Notes: generated by a model not told the origin, from the sequence alone. A stretch of DNA of 64,000 bases from Clostridia bacterium (GCA_028709705.1 JAQVWL010000003.1:29541-93540); one strand, 5' to 3'; counted from the first letter of the stretch, positions 11,140 through 20,788 are shown. Program-made: numbers and translations.

Positions 11140-11978
11140 AAATATTTTACCTCCAAAATTTTTATCAGCAAATTATCTGCTATCAAATTTGTGTTTACAT
11201 TTGCATCAAACTGTTTTTGTGCAAGTGTAATCAATGCACAAATTTCAGTTATTGCTTCAACGGTAAACTCGTTTGCCAAAAGATTTATTTCCATTTCATT
11301 GCTTTTGCCAACTTTTGCAAAAAGCAGTTGTTCAAATATGTTTTGCAATGCCAACAAATTTTTTAAAAACACACTTTTTTGTGCAAATTTGCCAGAAAAT
11401 TTTATCACATTTTTGCTTGATTTCATATTTTTCATCAAGTCAAAAACAAACTCATATTCGCTAGTTTTTTTAAAATCAAGATTTTCAAAATTTTCTATTT
11501 CCAAAATTTGTGTTCTAGAAATTATTGTTTGCAAAACTTTGTTTTTGTTAACCGCATTAAACAAAAAAATAACATTTTTGGGCGAGTCTTCAATAGTTTT
11601 TAGTAGTTTGTTTTCTGCTTGAACTGTTGCATTGTCAATGTTATTTACAACAAAAATTTTGTAGCGACTTTGCATTGGTTTTGTGTCAACATTTTCAATT
11701 ATGGAATTGCTATCGCCCACCAAAAAAGTAGATTTTTCTTGCGGATAAATAAGCAAATCTGGGTTAAACCCCGCCAAAACACTTTTGCAGTTTTTGCATT
11801 CAAAGCAAGGAGTGTTTGTTTCACACATAAGTTTCAAAGCCATTGCCTTGCAAAACATTTTGCCCGAAAATTCGTTTTCGCTTAAAATCAAATAAGCGTG
11901 AAAAAGTTTGTTGTTTTTGACAAACGTTTCAAAGTTTTTAAAAGACTTACTTTCCAAAATTTTTTTCAAAATTTCCAC
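11121..11978 (-). CDS. holB: DNA polymerase III subunit delta' (clamp loader)
   Basis: A 285-residue AAA+ clamp-loader subunit. The Walker A region is degenerate (SENEFSGKMF), as expected for delta', which does not bind ATP. A zinc module with Cys residues is near 52-64 (TPCFECKNC), followed by ENKLLKTIEDSPKN and the SRT segment corresponding to sensor 1/arginine finger. The C-terminal collar domain is weakly conserved. It is the first gene of the holB-ricT-trmN6 set; tmk is not adjacent. Confidence 0.9.
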   Translation of the reverse strand: MEILKKILESKSFKNFETFVKNNKLFHAYLILSENEFSGKMFCKAMALKLMCETNTPCFECKNCKSVLAGFNPDLLIYPQEKSTFLVGDSNSIIENVDTKPMQSRYKIFVVNNIDNATVQAENKLLKTIEDSPKNVIFLFNAVNKNKVLQTIISRTQILEIENFENLDFKKTSEYEFVFDLMKNMKSSKNVIKFSGKFAQKSVFLKNLLALQNIFEQLLFAKVGKSNEMEINLLANEFTVEAITEICALITLAQKQFDANVNTNLIADNLLIKILEVKYLWNLKK

Positions 11979-12017
11979 AAATCAAGTGTAGCATAAATTA
12001 GATTTTATAGCAACTAA

Positions 12018-13445
12018 TCAATCAGAATTCTTGTTTTTGTGTTTTAGTTTATACTTCAAAACATCTGCCCTTTTTATATTGTATTTAGAAAAAATTGCAT
12101 ACGCCAAACTGATTGACAACGCACACCCCAAAAACACAATAACGCCAAGCGAATTTTGCACACTAATTGCTTGCACAGGTTCGCTTGAATTAAAATTGAT
12201 AAGGTCCAGCATAATTCCAATAACCAAAAGTGCCAAACAATTTGCAATATTATATGCAAAAGTCATAAATCCGCTGTAAATACCTGTGTTGTTTTCGCCC
12301 GATTTTAAGCGGTCTATTGTAATGACATCTGCATACATTGAAATTGGCAAAGAGTATAACGCACCCGTTCCAAACCCGCAAACAAAAATACAAGAAAGCA
12401 CAACAAAAAACAAAGTATCTGTTGGAATAAAAGGTCTAAAAACAAAAGTCAAACTTGTCAAAACAATGCCAACAAGCACAACAATCAAAGAGTTTTTTAG
12501 TGCCGGTTTTTTGTCAATTCTGTTTGAAAGATATATCCAAAAAGGTTGCGAAAGAATTGCCGAAACAAACAGACCTGTCATCAAAATGGAAATTTGAGTG
12601 CTAGAAAAATGATAGGCATAAGTGAACAAATGCAACCCAATTGAACACAAAAAAGCAGTTGAAATCAATGCAACAGAATAACCCAAAATAATTGCTCTGT
12701 AATTTGGTTTTTTTAAGGTTAAAAAGAAGGTATAAAATATTTTGAAAAACGAATTAAAAACATTTTTTATGCCCGTTTTGCTTGTTGTTTTTTTGTTGTC
12801 TTTGTAAACATCTTGCACAATTTTAAGTGTTCCAATTATGCAAACAACACCGCAAATCAGACCTAGTGCAGAAGTAAAATATGCAATGTTAACATACCCA
12901 CTTTGCAAAAATTGACCTTGCAAACCATTGCTAGATGGCATAAAAATCATCATCAACAAACTTGGCAAAACCATTCCCAAAATAAAAAAAACTGTTTTGT
13001 AACCTTGCAATTTTGATTGTTCATTATAGTCTGGTGCAATGTCAATTCCAAGTGCAATATATGGTGTTGCAAAAGAAGTGCAAAAAGTTTCTAGCGACAA
13101 AAGGCAAACTAGCAACCACACAAATTTTATGCCATCGGTTGCATCAAACGGAACAGTCCAAAGCAGTATATTAAAAAGCACCATTCCCATTGTTCCAAAA
13201 ATCAAAAAACCAAGTCGCTTGCCAAAATATTTGTTGCTGTGATTGTCAGACATATAACCAATTATTGGGTCAGAAACTCCGTCCCAAAACACACTGATTG
13301 CAACAGCAAGACCAACAAGCGTGCCAGAAATGCCAAGCACGCTTGTTCCAAAAAACATAATAAAACTATTTACGGTTTGGGCAATAGTGCCGTATCCAAG
13401 ATTACCAATTCCATAACTTAATTTTGTGGAAAGTTTTATTTTCAT
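12018..13445 (-). CDS. GPH-family sugar:cation symporter (MFS transporter)
   Basis: A 475-residue protein with about 12 membrane helices. The N-terminus KLSYGIGNLGYG and the loop DPIIGYMSDNHSNKYFGKR are the signature of the glycoside-pentoside-hexuronide:cation symporter family (MelB/YicJ-like). No catabolic enzyme gene is adjacent, so the substrate cannot be inferred. No Shine-Dalgarno sequence is apparent before the ATG. Family assignment is firm, substrate unknown. Confidence 0.88.
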   Translation of the reverse strand: MKIKLSTKLSYGIGNLGYGTIAQTVNSFIMFFGTSVLGISGTLVGLAVAISVFWDGVSDPIIGYMSDNHSNKYFGKRLGFLIFGTMGMVLFNILLWTVPFDATDGIKFVWLLVCLLSLETFCTSFATPYIALGIDIAPDYNEQSKLQGYKTVFFILGMVLPSLLMMIFMPSSNGLQGQFLQSGYVNIAYFTSALGLICGVVCIIGTLKIVQDVYKDNKKTTSKTGIKNVFNSFFKIFYTFFLTLKKPNYRAIILGYSVALISTAFLCSIGLHLFTYAYHFSSTQISILMTGLFVSAILSQPFWIYLSNRIDKKPALKNSLIVVLVGIVLTSLTFVFRPFIPTDTLFFVVLSCIFVCGFGTGALYSLPISMYADVITIDRLKSGENNTGIYSGFMTFAYNIANCLALLVIGIMLDLINFNSSEPVQAISVQNSLGVIVFLGCALSISLAYAIFSKYNIKRADVLKYKLKHKNKNSD

Positions 13446-13501
13446 TACTAATTTATAGTATGTATAATAGTAATAATTTAATACAATAAAAAAGGCAGTT
13501 T

Positions 13502-14668
13502 TTATACCCTTAAAATCTCGGTGTTTTCAACTGCTTCGTTCACAAGTTCTTCAATATCAAGGAAACTTTCTTGCTTTTCTGCGTTTTTTATTGTTGGTTT
13601 AATAATAGGACTTTTCGGCAAAAACACTGTGCAACAATCCTCATAAGGCAAAATTGATGTTTCAAAAGTTCCAATTTTTTGTGCTATTTCAATAATATCA
13701 GTTTTGTCAAAAGCAATAAGCGGTCTCATCATTGGCACAGTTTTCAAAACACTGTTGGTAACCGTTATGCTTTCAATCGTTTGACTTGCAACTTGCCCCA
13801 AACTTTCGCCGGTTATAATTGTTTTAAAATTGTTTTTTTCGCAAATTTTTTCGGCAATTCTTATCATTATTCTTCGCATTATTGAAATCATATAATTTTC
13901 GTTGCATTTTATGTGAATTTGTTCCTGTATTTTTGTAAATGGTACAACAAAAAGTTTTATACCCCCTGTAAAATCAGTCAGAATTTCTGCCAATTTTATA
14001 ACCTTTTCTTTTGCTTGAACACTTGTATATGGGAAACTGTGGAAGTGAATTGCGTTGATTTTCAAGCCCCTTTTCGCCATCATATAACCAGCAACTGGGC
14101 TGTCAATCCCGCCGGAAAGCATCAAAAGACCTTGCCCTGCACTGCCAACCGGCATACCACCAACGCATTTGATTTTTTCGCTTAAAATATATGTTTTTTT
14201 GTTTTCTCGAATGTCAATAAAAAGTTCAATGTCGGGCTTGTGTAAATCAACTTTTAAACTTGGAAAATTGTTCAAAACTTTTTCGCCAATAAGTGCAGAA
14301 AATTTGTCCGAGTTTATAGGAAAAGTTTTGTCTGCTCTACTTGTTATAACCTTGAAAGTTTTGTTTAAAATGTTTTGATTTTTTAAGCATAAAATTGCAA
14401 TTTCTTCAATTTTTTCTTGGTTTGTTTCAATTTCAAACGCAACGCTGAGAGATACCAACCCAAAAACTTTTGTAAGTTTTTCTATTAGCATTTCAAGTTG
14501 ATTTTCTTCAAAATTGGTTACCAAATATCTGCCCGCTATTCTAACAATTTTGCAAGAAAAATCTTTAACAGATTTTCTTATATTTTCCATTAGCATATTT
14601 TCAAAAGTGCCTCTGTTTTTGCCTTTTAAATGTATTTCGCCGTAGCGAAGTAGTATAACCTTTTTCAT
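13502..14668 (-). CDS. thiI: tRNA 4-thiouridine synthetase ThiI
   Basis: A 388-residue protein with an N-terminal ferredoxin-like/THUMP region and a PP-loop ATPase motif LSGGIDSPVAGY near residues 184-195. ThiI adenylates U8 of tRNA and inserts sulfur; some homologues also serve thiamine synthesis. The C-terminal rhodanese domain found in enterobacteria is absent, as is usual in Firmicutes, where a dedicated cysteine desulfurase supplies the sulfur. That desulfurase is encoded immediately upstream, 12 nt away. Confidence 0.95.
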   Translation of the reverse strand: MKKVILLRYGEIHLKGKNRGTFENMLMENIRKSVKDFSCKIVRIAGRYLVTNFEENQLEMLIEKLTKVFGLVSLSVAFEIETNQEKIEEIAILCLKNQNILNKTFKVITSRADKTFPINSDKFSALIGEKVLNNFPSLKVDLHKPDIELFIDIRENKKTYILSEKIKCVGGMPVGSAGQGLLMLSGGIDSPVAGYMMAKRGLKINAIHFHSFPYTSVQAKEKVIKLAEILTDFTGGIKLFVVPFTKIQEQIHIKCNENYMISIMRRIMIRIAEKICEKNNFKTIITGESLGQVASQTIESITVTNSVLKTVPMMRPLIAFDKTDIIEIAQKIGTFETSILPYEDCCTVFLPKSPIIKPTIKNAEKQESFLDIEELVNEAVENTEILRV

Positions 14669-14680
14669 TTTTATCCTTTT

Positions 14681-15820
14681 TTATGTTGTTTTTTCAAACA
14701 ATTCGTTTATGCAGTTTGCCAAAATTTTGCTACCATTTTCAATGTCTTCAAGTGTGGAAAAATTTGAAAAACTGACCCGAATGTTTCCTTCAATAAGCGT
14801 TTTGTCATAACCCAAATTTTCCAAAATTCTGTTGCCACTTTTTTTTGCTGAACAAGCACTGCCTGTGCTAACTAAAAGCCCTTTGCTATCGCACATATAA
14901 ACAAGAGTTTCGCCCTTGATTTTGGGTATTGAAACTGACAAAATATAAGGCGAAAGATTTTGGTTTTCAACAAATTTTAAAGTTATTTTTGAGTTGGTTT
15001 TTGCTATTAAATTTGCTTTAAAAGTTTTGTTTAAAGCACAAATTTTTTCAAAATTTTTTTGTATGTCAATTTCTTCCAAAGCGGTTTTAAATGCCATAAT
15101 ACTTGCCAAATTTTCTGTTCCCGAACGCAAGTTATATTCTTGCCCGCCACCAAAAATAATTGGTTGCAATTTGTTTGGATTTTTTGCATACAACGCACCA
15201 AGCCCCTTGGGACCATGCAGTTTGTGAGCGCTGATTGTGTAAAAATCTAAATCAAGTTTTGCCAAATTTGTTTCAATTTTGCCAAATGCCTGCACGCCAT
15301 CGCAATGCAAAATCGCATTGGGACAATATTGTTTTTTTAACTGGCAAATTTTTGCAATGTCGTTGATTGCACCTGTTTCGTTGCTAACCTGCATTATTGA
15401 AATAAAATTTACTGAACTGTCAAGCATTTTTTCAAGTTCAACATAGTCAACTTCGCCGTTTTTTTGCAGATTGACAAATTCAACATTTACACCTTTGCTT
15501 TTCAAACTCAATGCAGTATTATAAACAGATGGATGCTCGCCAACAGAAAAAACCATTTTTTTGAAACTTGGTTTAAAACTGCCCAAAATGGCAAGGTTTG
15601 TTGCCTCGGTTGCTGAACCCGTAAAAATAATATTGTTTTTAAACGGAACAAAAAGTTTTTGGCAAAGCAATTTTTTTGTGCTTTCAATGTCCTTAAAATT
15701 TTGATAACCAGCACCATAAATTGCAGATGGATTAAAAAAATTTTCTGTGCTATATTTAACCAAATTTTCAATCGCTGATTTACTCATTGGGGTTGTGCTT
15801 GCATTGTCTAAAAAAATCAT
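14681..15820 (-). CDS. Cysteine desulfurase (NifS/IscS-like, ThiI partner)
   Basis: A 379-residue PLP-dependent class V aminotransferase-fold enzyme that takes sulfur from cysteine. It starts with FLDNASTTP, has the PLP-binding lysine in SAHKLHGPKG near residue 200, and the catalytic cysteine in STGSACSAKKSG near 321. The adjacency to thiI indicates a NifZ/IscS-type role in tRNA thiolation. The small separation suggests an operon. No iscU-type scaffold is adjacent. Confidence 0.93.
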   Translation of the reverse strand: MIFLDNASTTPMSKSAIENLVKYSTENFFNPSAIYGAGYQNFKDIESTKKLLCQKLFVPFKNNIIFTGSATEATNLAILGSFKPSFKKMVFSVGEHPSVYNTALSLKSKGVNVEFVNLQKNGEVDYVELEKMLDSSVNFISIMQVSNETGAINDIAKICQLKKQYCPNAILHCDGVQAFGKIETNLAKLDLDFYTISAHKLHGPKGLGALYAKNPNKLQPIIFGGGQEYNLRSGTENLASIMAFKTALEEIDIQKNFEKICALNKTFKANLIAKTNSKITLKFVENQNLSPYILSVSIPKIKGETLVYMCDSKGLLVSTGSACSAKKSGNRILENLGYDKTLIEGNIRVSFSNFSTLEDIENGSKILANCINELFEKTT

Positions 15821-15896
15821 TTTCGCTTTTCCTTAATAGGTTTATTATAACCAAATTTTGACAAAAAGTCAAATCAAAGCAAAAAAAATAAATAAA

Positions 15897-15945
15897 AAAA
15901 TAACAATATATATAGTACTATGCAAACGCATAGCACCACAATATA
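15897..15945 (-). terminator. Long A+T hairpin followed by a T-run, probable terminator of the rpsO-pnp-ylxY run
   Basis: Read on the minus strand just after the ylxY stop, an outer stem ACAATATAT/ATATATTGT encloses an inner stem CTATGC-GTTT-GCATAG (15918-15933), followed by a T-rich tract. This fits an intrinsic terminator. The inner hairpin and flanks recur in the second dacF gene, so it is also a repeat copy. Confidence 0.45.
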
Positions 15946-15953
15946 TTGTGTTT

Positions 15954-16685
15954 TTATGCTATTGTGTTACTAACGGTTGTAATGTTAAGATTTTGGCTTT
16001 TAAAAAAATCTATTATACCTGGCAAGGCTTCCAAAGTTTTTGCTGTTGGGTGCATAAGCACAAGGTCGCCCCCACTTGCATTTTTTGTTGCTCTGTTAAA
16101 AATCAAGTTGGCATCTTTATCTCGCCAATCTATTGTGTCTTTGGTCCACATAATTGTTTTGTAACCCAAACTTTCGGCAACTGTTAAAGTTGTGTTATTA
16201 AAAGCACCACTTGGCGGAGCAAACAAGTTCATTTCCACGCCTGTAAAACTTTTTACAAGTTGATGTGTAAGATTAATTTCATCAAAATTTTCTTGCTGAT
16301 TTATTTTGTTTTGGTCTTTGTGCACATAACCGTGATTGCCAAGTTCGCAGTTATATTCCAAAATCATATTCAAAAAATCACTGTTTTTTGATGCCCAAAC
16401 TCCGCCCACAAAAAAAGTTGTTGTCACATTTTTTTGTTTCAAAACTTCCAAAATCGGCTCCAAATATTCATCGCCCCAATAAACATTAAACATCAAAGAA
16501 ACATTGTTGCCACTTGTGTTTCCTTTGTATATCGCCTCCACACTGCTTTTGCTGTTAAAGGCATTTAACGCACCGCCGGCGTAAGAAAAAGCAAAAACCG
16601 TTAAAAGCAAAACCAAAATGATTAAGTTAGTTGTTATTCTTCTTAATGCACTTGTTTTTTTTATTTTAAAATATGTTATTTTCAT
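15954..16685 (-). CDS. ylxY: Polysaccharide deacetylase-like protein YlxY
   Basis: A 243-residue protein with an N-terminal membrane anchor (about residues 18-40) and a NodB-type domain outside. The motif-1 strand reads MFNVYWGDEY near residue 64, so the usual first catalytic Asp is Asn; this resembles the YlxY/PdaB subgroup more than classical chitin deacetylases. The metal-site motif HGYVH near 117 and the substrate-groove APPSGAFN near 172 are kept. It directly follows pnp, as ylxY does in Bacillus. The family acts on spore or envelope peptidoglycan, but with the altered motif the activity here is uncertain. Confidence 0.8.
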   Translation of the reverse strand: MKITYFKIKKTSALRRITTNLIILVLLLTVFAFSYAGGALNAFNSKSSVEAIYKGNTSGNNVSLMFNVYWGDEYLEPILEVLKQKNVTTTFFVGGVWASKNSDFLNMILEYNCELGNHGYVHKDQNKINQQENFDEINLTHQLVKSFTGVEMNLFAPPSGAFNNTTLTVAESLGYKTIMWTKDTIDWRDKDANLIFNRATKNASGGDLVLMHPTAKTLEALPGIIDFFKSQNLNITTVSNTIA

Positions 16686-16726
16686 ACTTAATCGTATGCT
16701 AATAAGTTTGTAATAATTACAACACC

Positions 16727-18811
16727 TTAACTTTTTGCAACCAACTTCAAGTCCACACGACCTTTGTCGTCAATTTTTAGCACTTCAACTTCAACCGTGT
16801 CGCCAATTTTTACAATATCTTCAACTTTTTCCACCCTTTTGGAAGAAAGTTTTGAAATATGTATCATTCCATCTTTGCCCGGTGCAAGTTCCACAAACGC
16901 ACCAAAATTCATTATCCTAACAATTTTGCCCGAATAAATTTTGCCCACTTCCAAATCATCGGCAATTCTTAAAATAATTTCTTTTGCACGCTGTGCTTTT
17001 GCAATATCTAGCGAAGCAATAAACACTTTTCCGCTGTCTTCAATGTCAATTTTTACGCCTGTTTCTTCAATGATTTTGTTAATAACTTTACCGCCCGAAC
17101 CAATAACATCTTTGATATCTTCGCTGTCAATATTAAATGTTAAAATTTTTGGTGCATATTTAGAAACTGTTTTTCTTGGTTTTTCCAAAACATCTAGCAT
17201 TTGTTTTAAAATATTCAATCTGCCAAGGCGGGCTTGTTCCAAAGCGGTTTTCAAAATATTTTCATCAATTCCTTTAATTTTTATATCCATTTGAATTGCG
17301 GTTATTCCGCTTTCTGTTCCCGTAACTTTAAAGTCCATATCGCCCAAAAAGTCTTCCAAACCTTGAATGTCGGAAAGCACAGAACAGTTTTTGTCATCTT
17401 TGATAAGTCCCATTGCAATGCCCGCAACTGGTGCTTTGATTGGCACTCCGCCGTCCATAAGAGCAAGAGTTGAACCGCAAACACTTGCCATTGAAGAAGA
17501 ACCATTACTGCTCAAAACTTCACTAACAAGTCTTAATGTATAAGGAAATTCTTCTTCGGTTGGAATAACGGGTTCAAGCGCTCTTTCCGCCAACGCACCG
17601 TGTCCAATTTCTCGCCTGCCCGGCCCACGCATATTTTTTGACTCGCCCGTTGCATAAGGTGGCATATTGTAATGGTGTATGTATCTTTTTGTTTCAATAT
17701 CATCAAGCCCTTCAAGTTTTTGTGCTTCGCTGATAGAACCCAAAGTCAAGGCAGTCAAAACTTGTGTTTGTCCTCTTGTGAAAACTCCCGTTCCGTGAAC
17801 TCGTGGAAGTACTCCCGCATCGCACCAAATTGGTCTGATTTCGGTAAGTTTTCTGCCATCGGGTCTTATGCCTTTTTTCAAAATTTTTTCTCGCACTGTT
17901 TCTTTTACAATTTTGTAAAGCACATCGCCAATTTGCCTATCCATTTCAACATATTTTTCTGCAAAATGTGCTTTGGTTTCGGTGTCAACATTTCTTTGAT
18001 TGTTTTGTCTTTCTTCTCTATCAAAAGTTTCAAGTGCTTTTTGTATTTTGGAAGTTGCAAACTCTCTAACATCTTTTTCAAGTTGAGCATCAATTTTATA
18101 TAATTCAAATGGTCGTTCTTTTATTTTCAAACTTGCTTTGATATCGTTTTGAAACTTGACAAGTTTTTTGATTTCTTCGTGTGCAAAGAAAATTGCTTCT
18201 AGCATTGTTTTTTCTGTAACTTCTTTTGCACCTGCTTCTACCATTAACACTGCATCTGCCGTTCCACTAACTGTCAAATTTATCAAACTTTTTTCACGTT
18301 CCGCTTCGGTTGCATTTGCAATAAATTTGCCATCAACAAGAGCAACATTGACTGAACCTGTTGGTCCGCCAAAAGGTATGCCCGACATTGTCAAGGCAAA
18401 ACTGCTTCCAAGCATTGCAAGCGGTTCCGGCAAAACATCAGGTTCAACCGAAAGCACCGTCGCTACCACATTGACATCATTGAAAAACCCTTTTGGGAAA
18501 AGCGGTCTTAAAGGTCTGTCAATAAGTCTTGAAGTGATAATTGCCTTGTCGCTTGCCCTACCTTCTCGCCTTTTAAATCCGCCAGGGATTTCGCCAACCG
18601 AATACATTTTTTCTTCAAAGTCAACGCCAAGTGGAAAAAAATCTATGCCCGGTCTTGCATTTTCCGACATAGTCACATTGACCATAACAACAGTTTCGCC
18701 ACAACGAACAACGCAATTTCCGTGTGCTGTTTCACAATATCTGCCTGTTTCAATTTGAACTTCTTTCCCACCTATTTGGGTTTTGTAAATTGTTGCATTT
18801 TTATTACTCAT
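16727..18811 (-). CDS. pnp: Polyribonucleotide nucleotidyltransferase (PNPase)
   Basis: A 694-residue 3'-to-5' phosphorolytic exoribonuclease, a core of RNA turnover. Two RNase PH domains are visible, with the active-site GDMDFKVTGTE near residue 487, followed by a KH domain (VIGSGGKVINKIIEETG near 571) and an S1 domain (GKIVRIMNFGAFVEL near 630). The start has a GGAGG site (TTGGAGGAAAA). It follows rpsO behind a terminator hairpin and an A+T-rich leader. Confidence 0.97.
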   Translation of the reverse strand: MSNKNATIYKTQIGGKEVQIETGRYCETAHGNCVVRCGETVVMVNVTMSENARPGIDFFPLGVDFEEKMYSVGEIPGGFKRREGRASDKAIITSRLIDRPLRPLFPKGFFNDVNVVATVLSVEPDVLPEPLAMLGSSFALTMSGIPFGGPTGSVNVALVDGKFIANATEAEREKSLINLTVSGTADAVLMVEAGAKEVTEKTMLEAIFFAHEEIKKLVKFQNDIKASLKIKERPFELYKIDAQLEKDVREFATSKIQKALETFDREERQNNQRNVDTETKAHFAEKYVEMDRQIGDVLYKIVKETVREKILKKGIRPDGRKLTEIRPIWCDAGVLPRVHGTGVFTRGQTQVLTALTLGSISEAQKLEGLDDIETKRYIHHYNMPPYATGESKNMRGPGRREIGHGALAERALEPVIPTEEEFPYTLRLVSEVLSSNGSSSMASVCGSTLALMDGGVPIKAPVAGIAMGLIKDDKNCSVLSDIQGLEDFLGDMDFKVTGTESGITAIQMDIKIKGIDENILKTALEQARLGRLNILKQMLDVLEKPRKTVSKYAPKILTFNIDSEDIKDVIGSGGKVINKIIEETGVKIDIEDSGKVFIASLDIAKAQRAKEIILRIADDLEVGKIYSGKIVRIMNFGAFVELAPGKDGMIHISKLSSKRVEKVEDIVKIGDTVEVEVLKIDDKGRVDLKLVAKS

Positions 18812-18870
18812 TTTTCCTCCAATAAATATATCAAAAACTTTGCTTTTTTTGCAAAATTATTGCTTTGAAA

Positions 18871-18955
18871 AAATACGGAAGTGTGAGCAACGGCGAGCAA
18901 AAATGTTTGAAAAACATTTAAAAAATTTTAAAGAATTTAAAATTTACTTCCGCAT
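18871..18955 (-). promoter_or_regulatory. Candidate structured leader of pnp
   Basis: In the pnp 5' leader an 8-bp hairpin AAATGTTT/AAACATTT (about 18901-18920) is enclosed by a second inverted repeat CGGAAGT (18876-18882) and ACTTCCG (18946-18952). Related bacteria autoregulate pnp through leader hairpins; that this one does the same is inference. Confidence 0.3.
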
Positions 18956-18963
18956 TATAAATA

Positions 18964-18989
18964 GAAAAAACGGCTGGAAAAACCAGCCG
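18964..18989 (-). terminator. Intrinsic terminator after rpsO
   Basis: A perfect 7-bp stem CGGCTGG/CCAGCCG (18971-18977 and 18983-18989) with a 5-nt loop is followed on the minus strand by six T residues. It lies directly after the rpsO stop, so it would terminate or attenuate transcription between rpsO and pnp. Confidence 0.85.
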
Positions 18990-18995
18990 AAAATG

Positions 18996-19250
18996 TTATC
19001 TTATATCAAGTTTTGTTTTTAGTTCTCGGTAACTATCAATATTTGTGTTTTTTAAATAGTTAAGCAAGTTCTTTCTTTGACCCACCATTTTCAAAAGTCC
19101 CAATCTTGTGTGATTGTCTTTTTTGTTGACTTTCAAATGTTCTGTCAAATGATTGATTCTTTCAGTAAGCAATGCAATTTGAACATAGGTTGATCCAGTG
19201 TCTTTTTCATTGATTTTGAACTTTTCAATAATTTCTTTTTTTGTTTTCAT
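18996..19250 (-). CDS. rpsO: 30S ribosomal protein S15
   Basis: An 84-residue S15, which binds 16S rRNA early in 30S assembly. The conserved [20 protein letters not shown] block carries the RNA-binding residues, followed by [10 protein letters not shown]. It is slightly shorter than the common 88-89 residues. A GGAGGTT ribosome binding site precedes the ATG. Confidence 0.97.
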   Translation of the reverse strand: MKTKKEIIEKFKINEKDTGSTYVQIALLTERINHLTEHLKVNKKDNHTRLGLLKMVGQRKNLLNYLKNTNIDSYRELKTKLDIR

Positions 19251-19337
19251 TTTAACCTCCTAAATAAGTCGCTTTGAACAACGAAAATCGTAAAAATTTG
19301 AGGTAATACGCGATAATCCTTGTAAAAAGTCATATAT

Positions 19338-19366
19338 AAAATAACACATTTTTTGCAATTTGTAAA
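19338..19366 (-). promoter_or_regulatory. Candidate sigma-A promoter for rpsO
   Basis: Minus-strand TTTACA (19361-19366), a 17-bp spacer and TATTTT (19338-19343), located about 90 bases upstream of rpsO. Confidence 0.4.
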
Positions 19367-19374
19367 GTGCTTTT

Positions 19375-19959
19375 TTAAAATAATTTTTCCAATTCTGTTT
19401 GAATAAATTTTCCCGCTTCTGCCAAAGTTTCGCTGTCAAGTTTTTTGTTATAAAATTCAGTCAATTCAAAAGGTTTGCCAATTGTAAGCGTGTTTTTGTG
19501 AAATATTTTGCCACGTTTTTCTATGTGCATAGGAACAATTGGCAACTTGGATTTTATTGAAAACATTGCACTGCCATTTTTCAGGGTTTGCAAGTCCTCA
19601 CCGCCTTTGTTGCGTGTCCCTTCGGGAAAAACAACCAAAAGTCTGCCTTTTTTTAGAACAGACAGGCAAGTTTTTATAGATTTTAAGTCAATGTTATTTC
19701 TATCTATTGGAATAACTCCAATAGATTTAAAAAACCAATTTTTTATTTTTTTGTCAAAAAGTTCTTTTTTACCCAAAAAGTTTAGCCTGCGGTGTATATA
19801 CGAACCAACATAAATAACATCAAGACTGCTCAAATGATTGCAAATCAAAATTCCGCCACCTTTGACAATGTTTTTTTTATTTTTTATTTTGCAAGGATAA
19901 AAAAGTCTTATCCACGGCCAAGTTAAAATATAAGTAAGCCAATACATCATTTTAATCAC
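19375..19959 (-). CDS. plsC: 1-acyl-sn-glycerol-3-phosphate acyltransferase (PlsC-like)
   Basis: A 194-residue membrane-associated acyltransferase that makes phosphatidic acid from lysophosphatidic acid. The catalytic NHxxxxD motif is NHLSSLD at residues 41-47 and the substrate motif FPEGTR is near 113. A hydrophobic N-terminal segment anchors it. It lies 18 nt after rluB in the same direction, an arrangement seen in several Clostridia. Confidence 0.92.
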   Translation of the reverse strand: MIKMMYWLTYILTWPWIRLFYPCKIKNKKNIVKGGGILICNHLSSLDVIYVGSYIHRRLNFLGKKELFDKKIKNWFFKSIGVIPIDRNNIDLKSIKTCLSVLKKGRLLVVFPEGTRNKGGEDLQTLKNGSAMFSIKSKLPIVPMHIEKRGKIFHKNTLTIGKPFELTEFYNKKLDSETLAEAGKFIQTELEKLF

Positions 19960-19977
19960 CCCACTAAAAAGGAAAAA

Positions 19978-20706
19978 TTATTCTCCCAACCCCAAAACTT
20001 CCATTTCTTTTTTGCTTAATTTTTTAAACTCGCCCCTTTGCAGTCCGCCAAGTTTTATTTCTCCAATCGCAACTCTTTTTAGCAAAACAATATCTTTTCC
20101 TATTGCTTCAAACATACGGCGAATTTGTCTGTTCTGCCCTTCGTTTATTTTGATAGACAAGCGTGTTTTTTCAATTTTTCCGCCTGCTTTTTTGGTTGCT
20201 TTAATAACAGTTATTTTTGCTTTTGGCATACGCACGCCATTTTCCACAACTCCGGCAGAAAGCACTGCAAGTTCGCTTTGTTTAATTTCGCCTTCAATGG
20301 TGCAATAATATTCTTTTTCAATATCAAAAGAAGGGTGAATAAGACTTTGTGCCATTTGCCCATCATTTGTGATAAGCAACAAACCTTCGGTATTGTAATC
20401 CAATCTTCCAACAGTAAACAATCTAACATTTGGTATTTTTACAATGTCAAAAACTGTTTTTCGACCCTTGTCATCACTTGCACTGCAAATATAACCTTTG
20501 GGCTTGTTTAGTTTCAAATAAAAAAACTCACTAGGCAATTTTAGTGTTTTTTCTTTGTAAATAATAATGTCTTTATTTTCATTTATTTGTGTGCCAAGTT
20601 CGGTTACTGGTTTTCCGTTTACAGAAACTTCCCCCGCCAAAATAATTTCATCGCACTTTCTGCGAGAAGCAACGCCAACGCTTGCCAAAAATTTGTTTAA
20701 TCTCAT
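19978..20706 (-). CDS. rluB: 23S/16S rRNA pseudouridine synthase, RluB-like
   Basis: A 242-residue RsuA/RluB-family pseudouridine synthase. I set the start at MRLNKFLASVGVASRRKCDE, where the S4 RNA-binding domain begins; upstream in-frame ATGs exist, but the extra residues are not conserved in the family. The catalytic motif GRLDYNTEGLLL is near residue 98, with Asp as nucleophile, followed by the EKEYYCTI and RQIRRMFEAIG motifs. No good ribosome binding site is seen for any start. Confidence 0.92.
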   Translation of the reverse strand: MRLNKFLASVGVASRRKCDEIILAGEVSVNGKPVTELGTQINENKDIIIYKEKTLKLPSEFFYLKLNKPKGYICSASDDKGRKTVFDIVKIPNVRLFTVGRLDYNTEGLLLITNDGQMAQSLIHPSFDIEKEYYCTIEGEIKQSELAVLSAGVVENGVRMPKAKITVIKATKKAGGKIEKTRLSIKINEGQNRQIRRMFEAIGKDIVLLKRVAIGEIKLGGLQRGEFKKLSKKEMEVLGLGE

Positions 20707-20788
20707 AACAATCATTATGGCACAAATCAAAACAAATTTCAAGTAAAGTTATTGAAAAAAATTGTTACACTATTTTTAAATCATAAAA

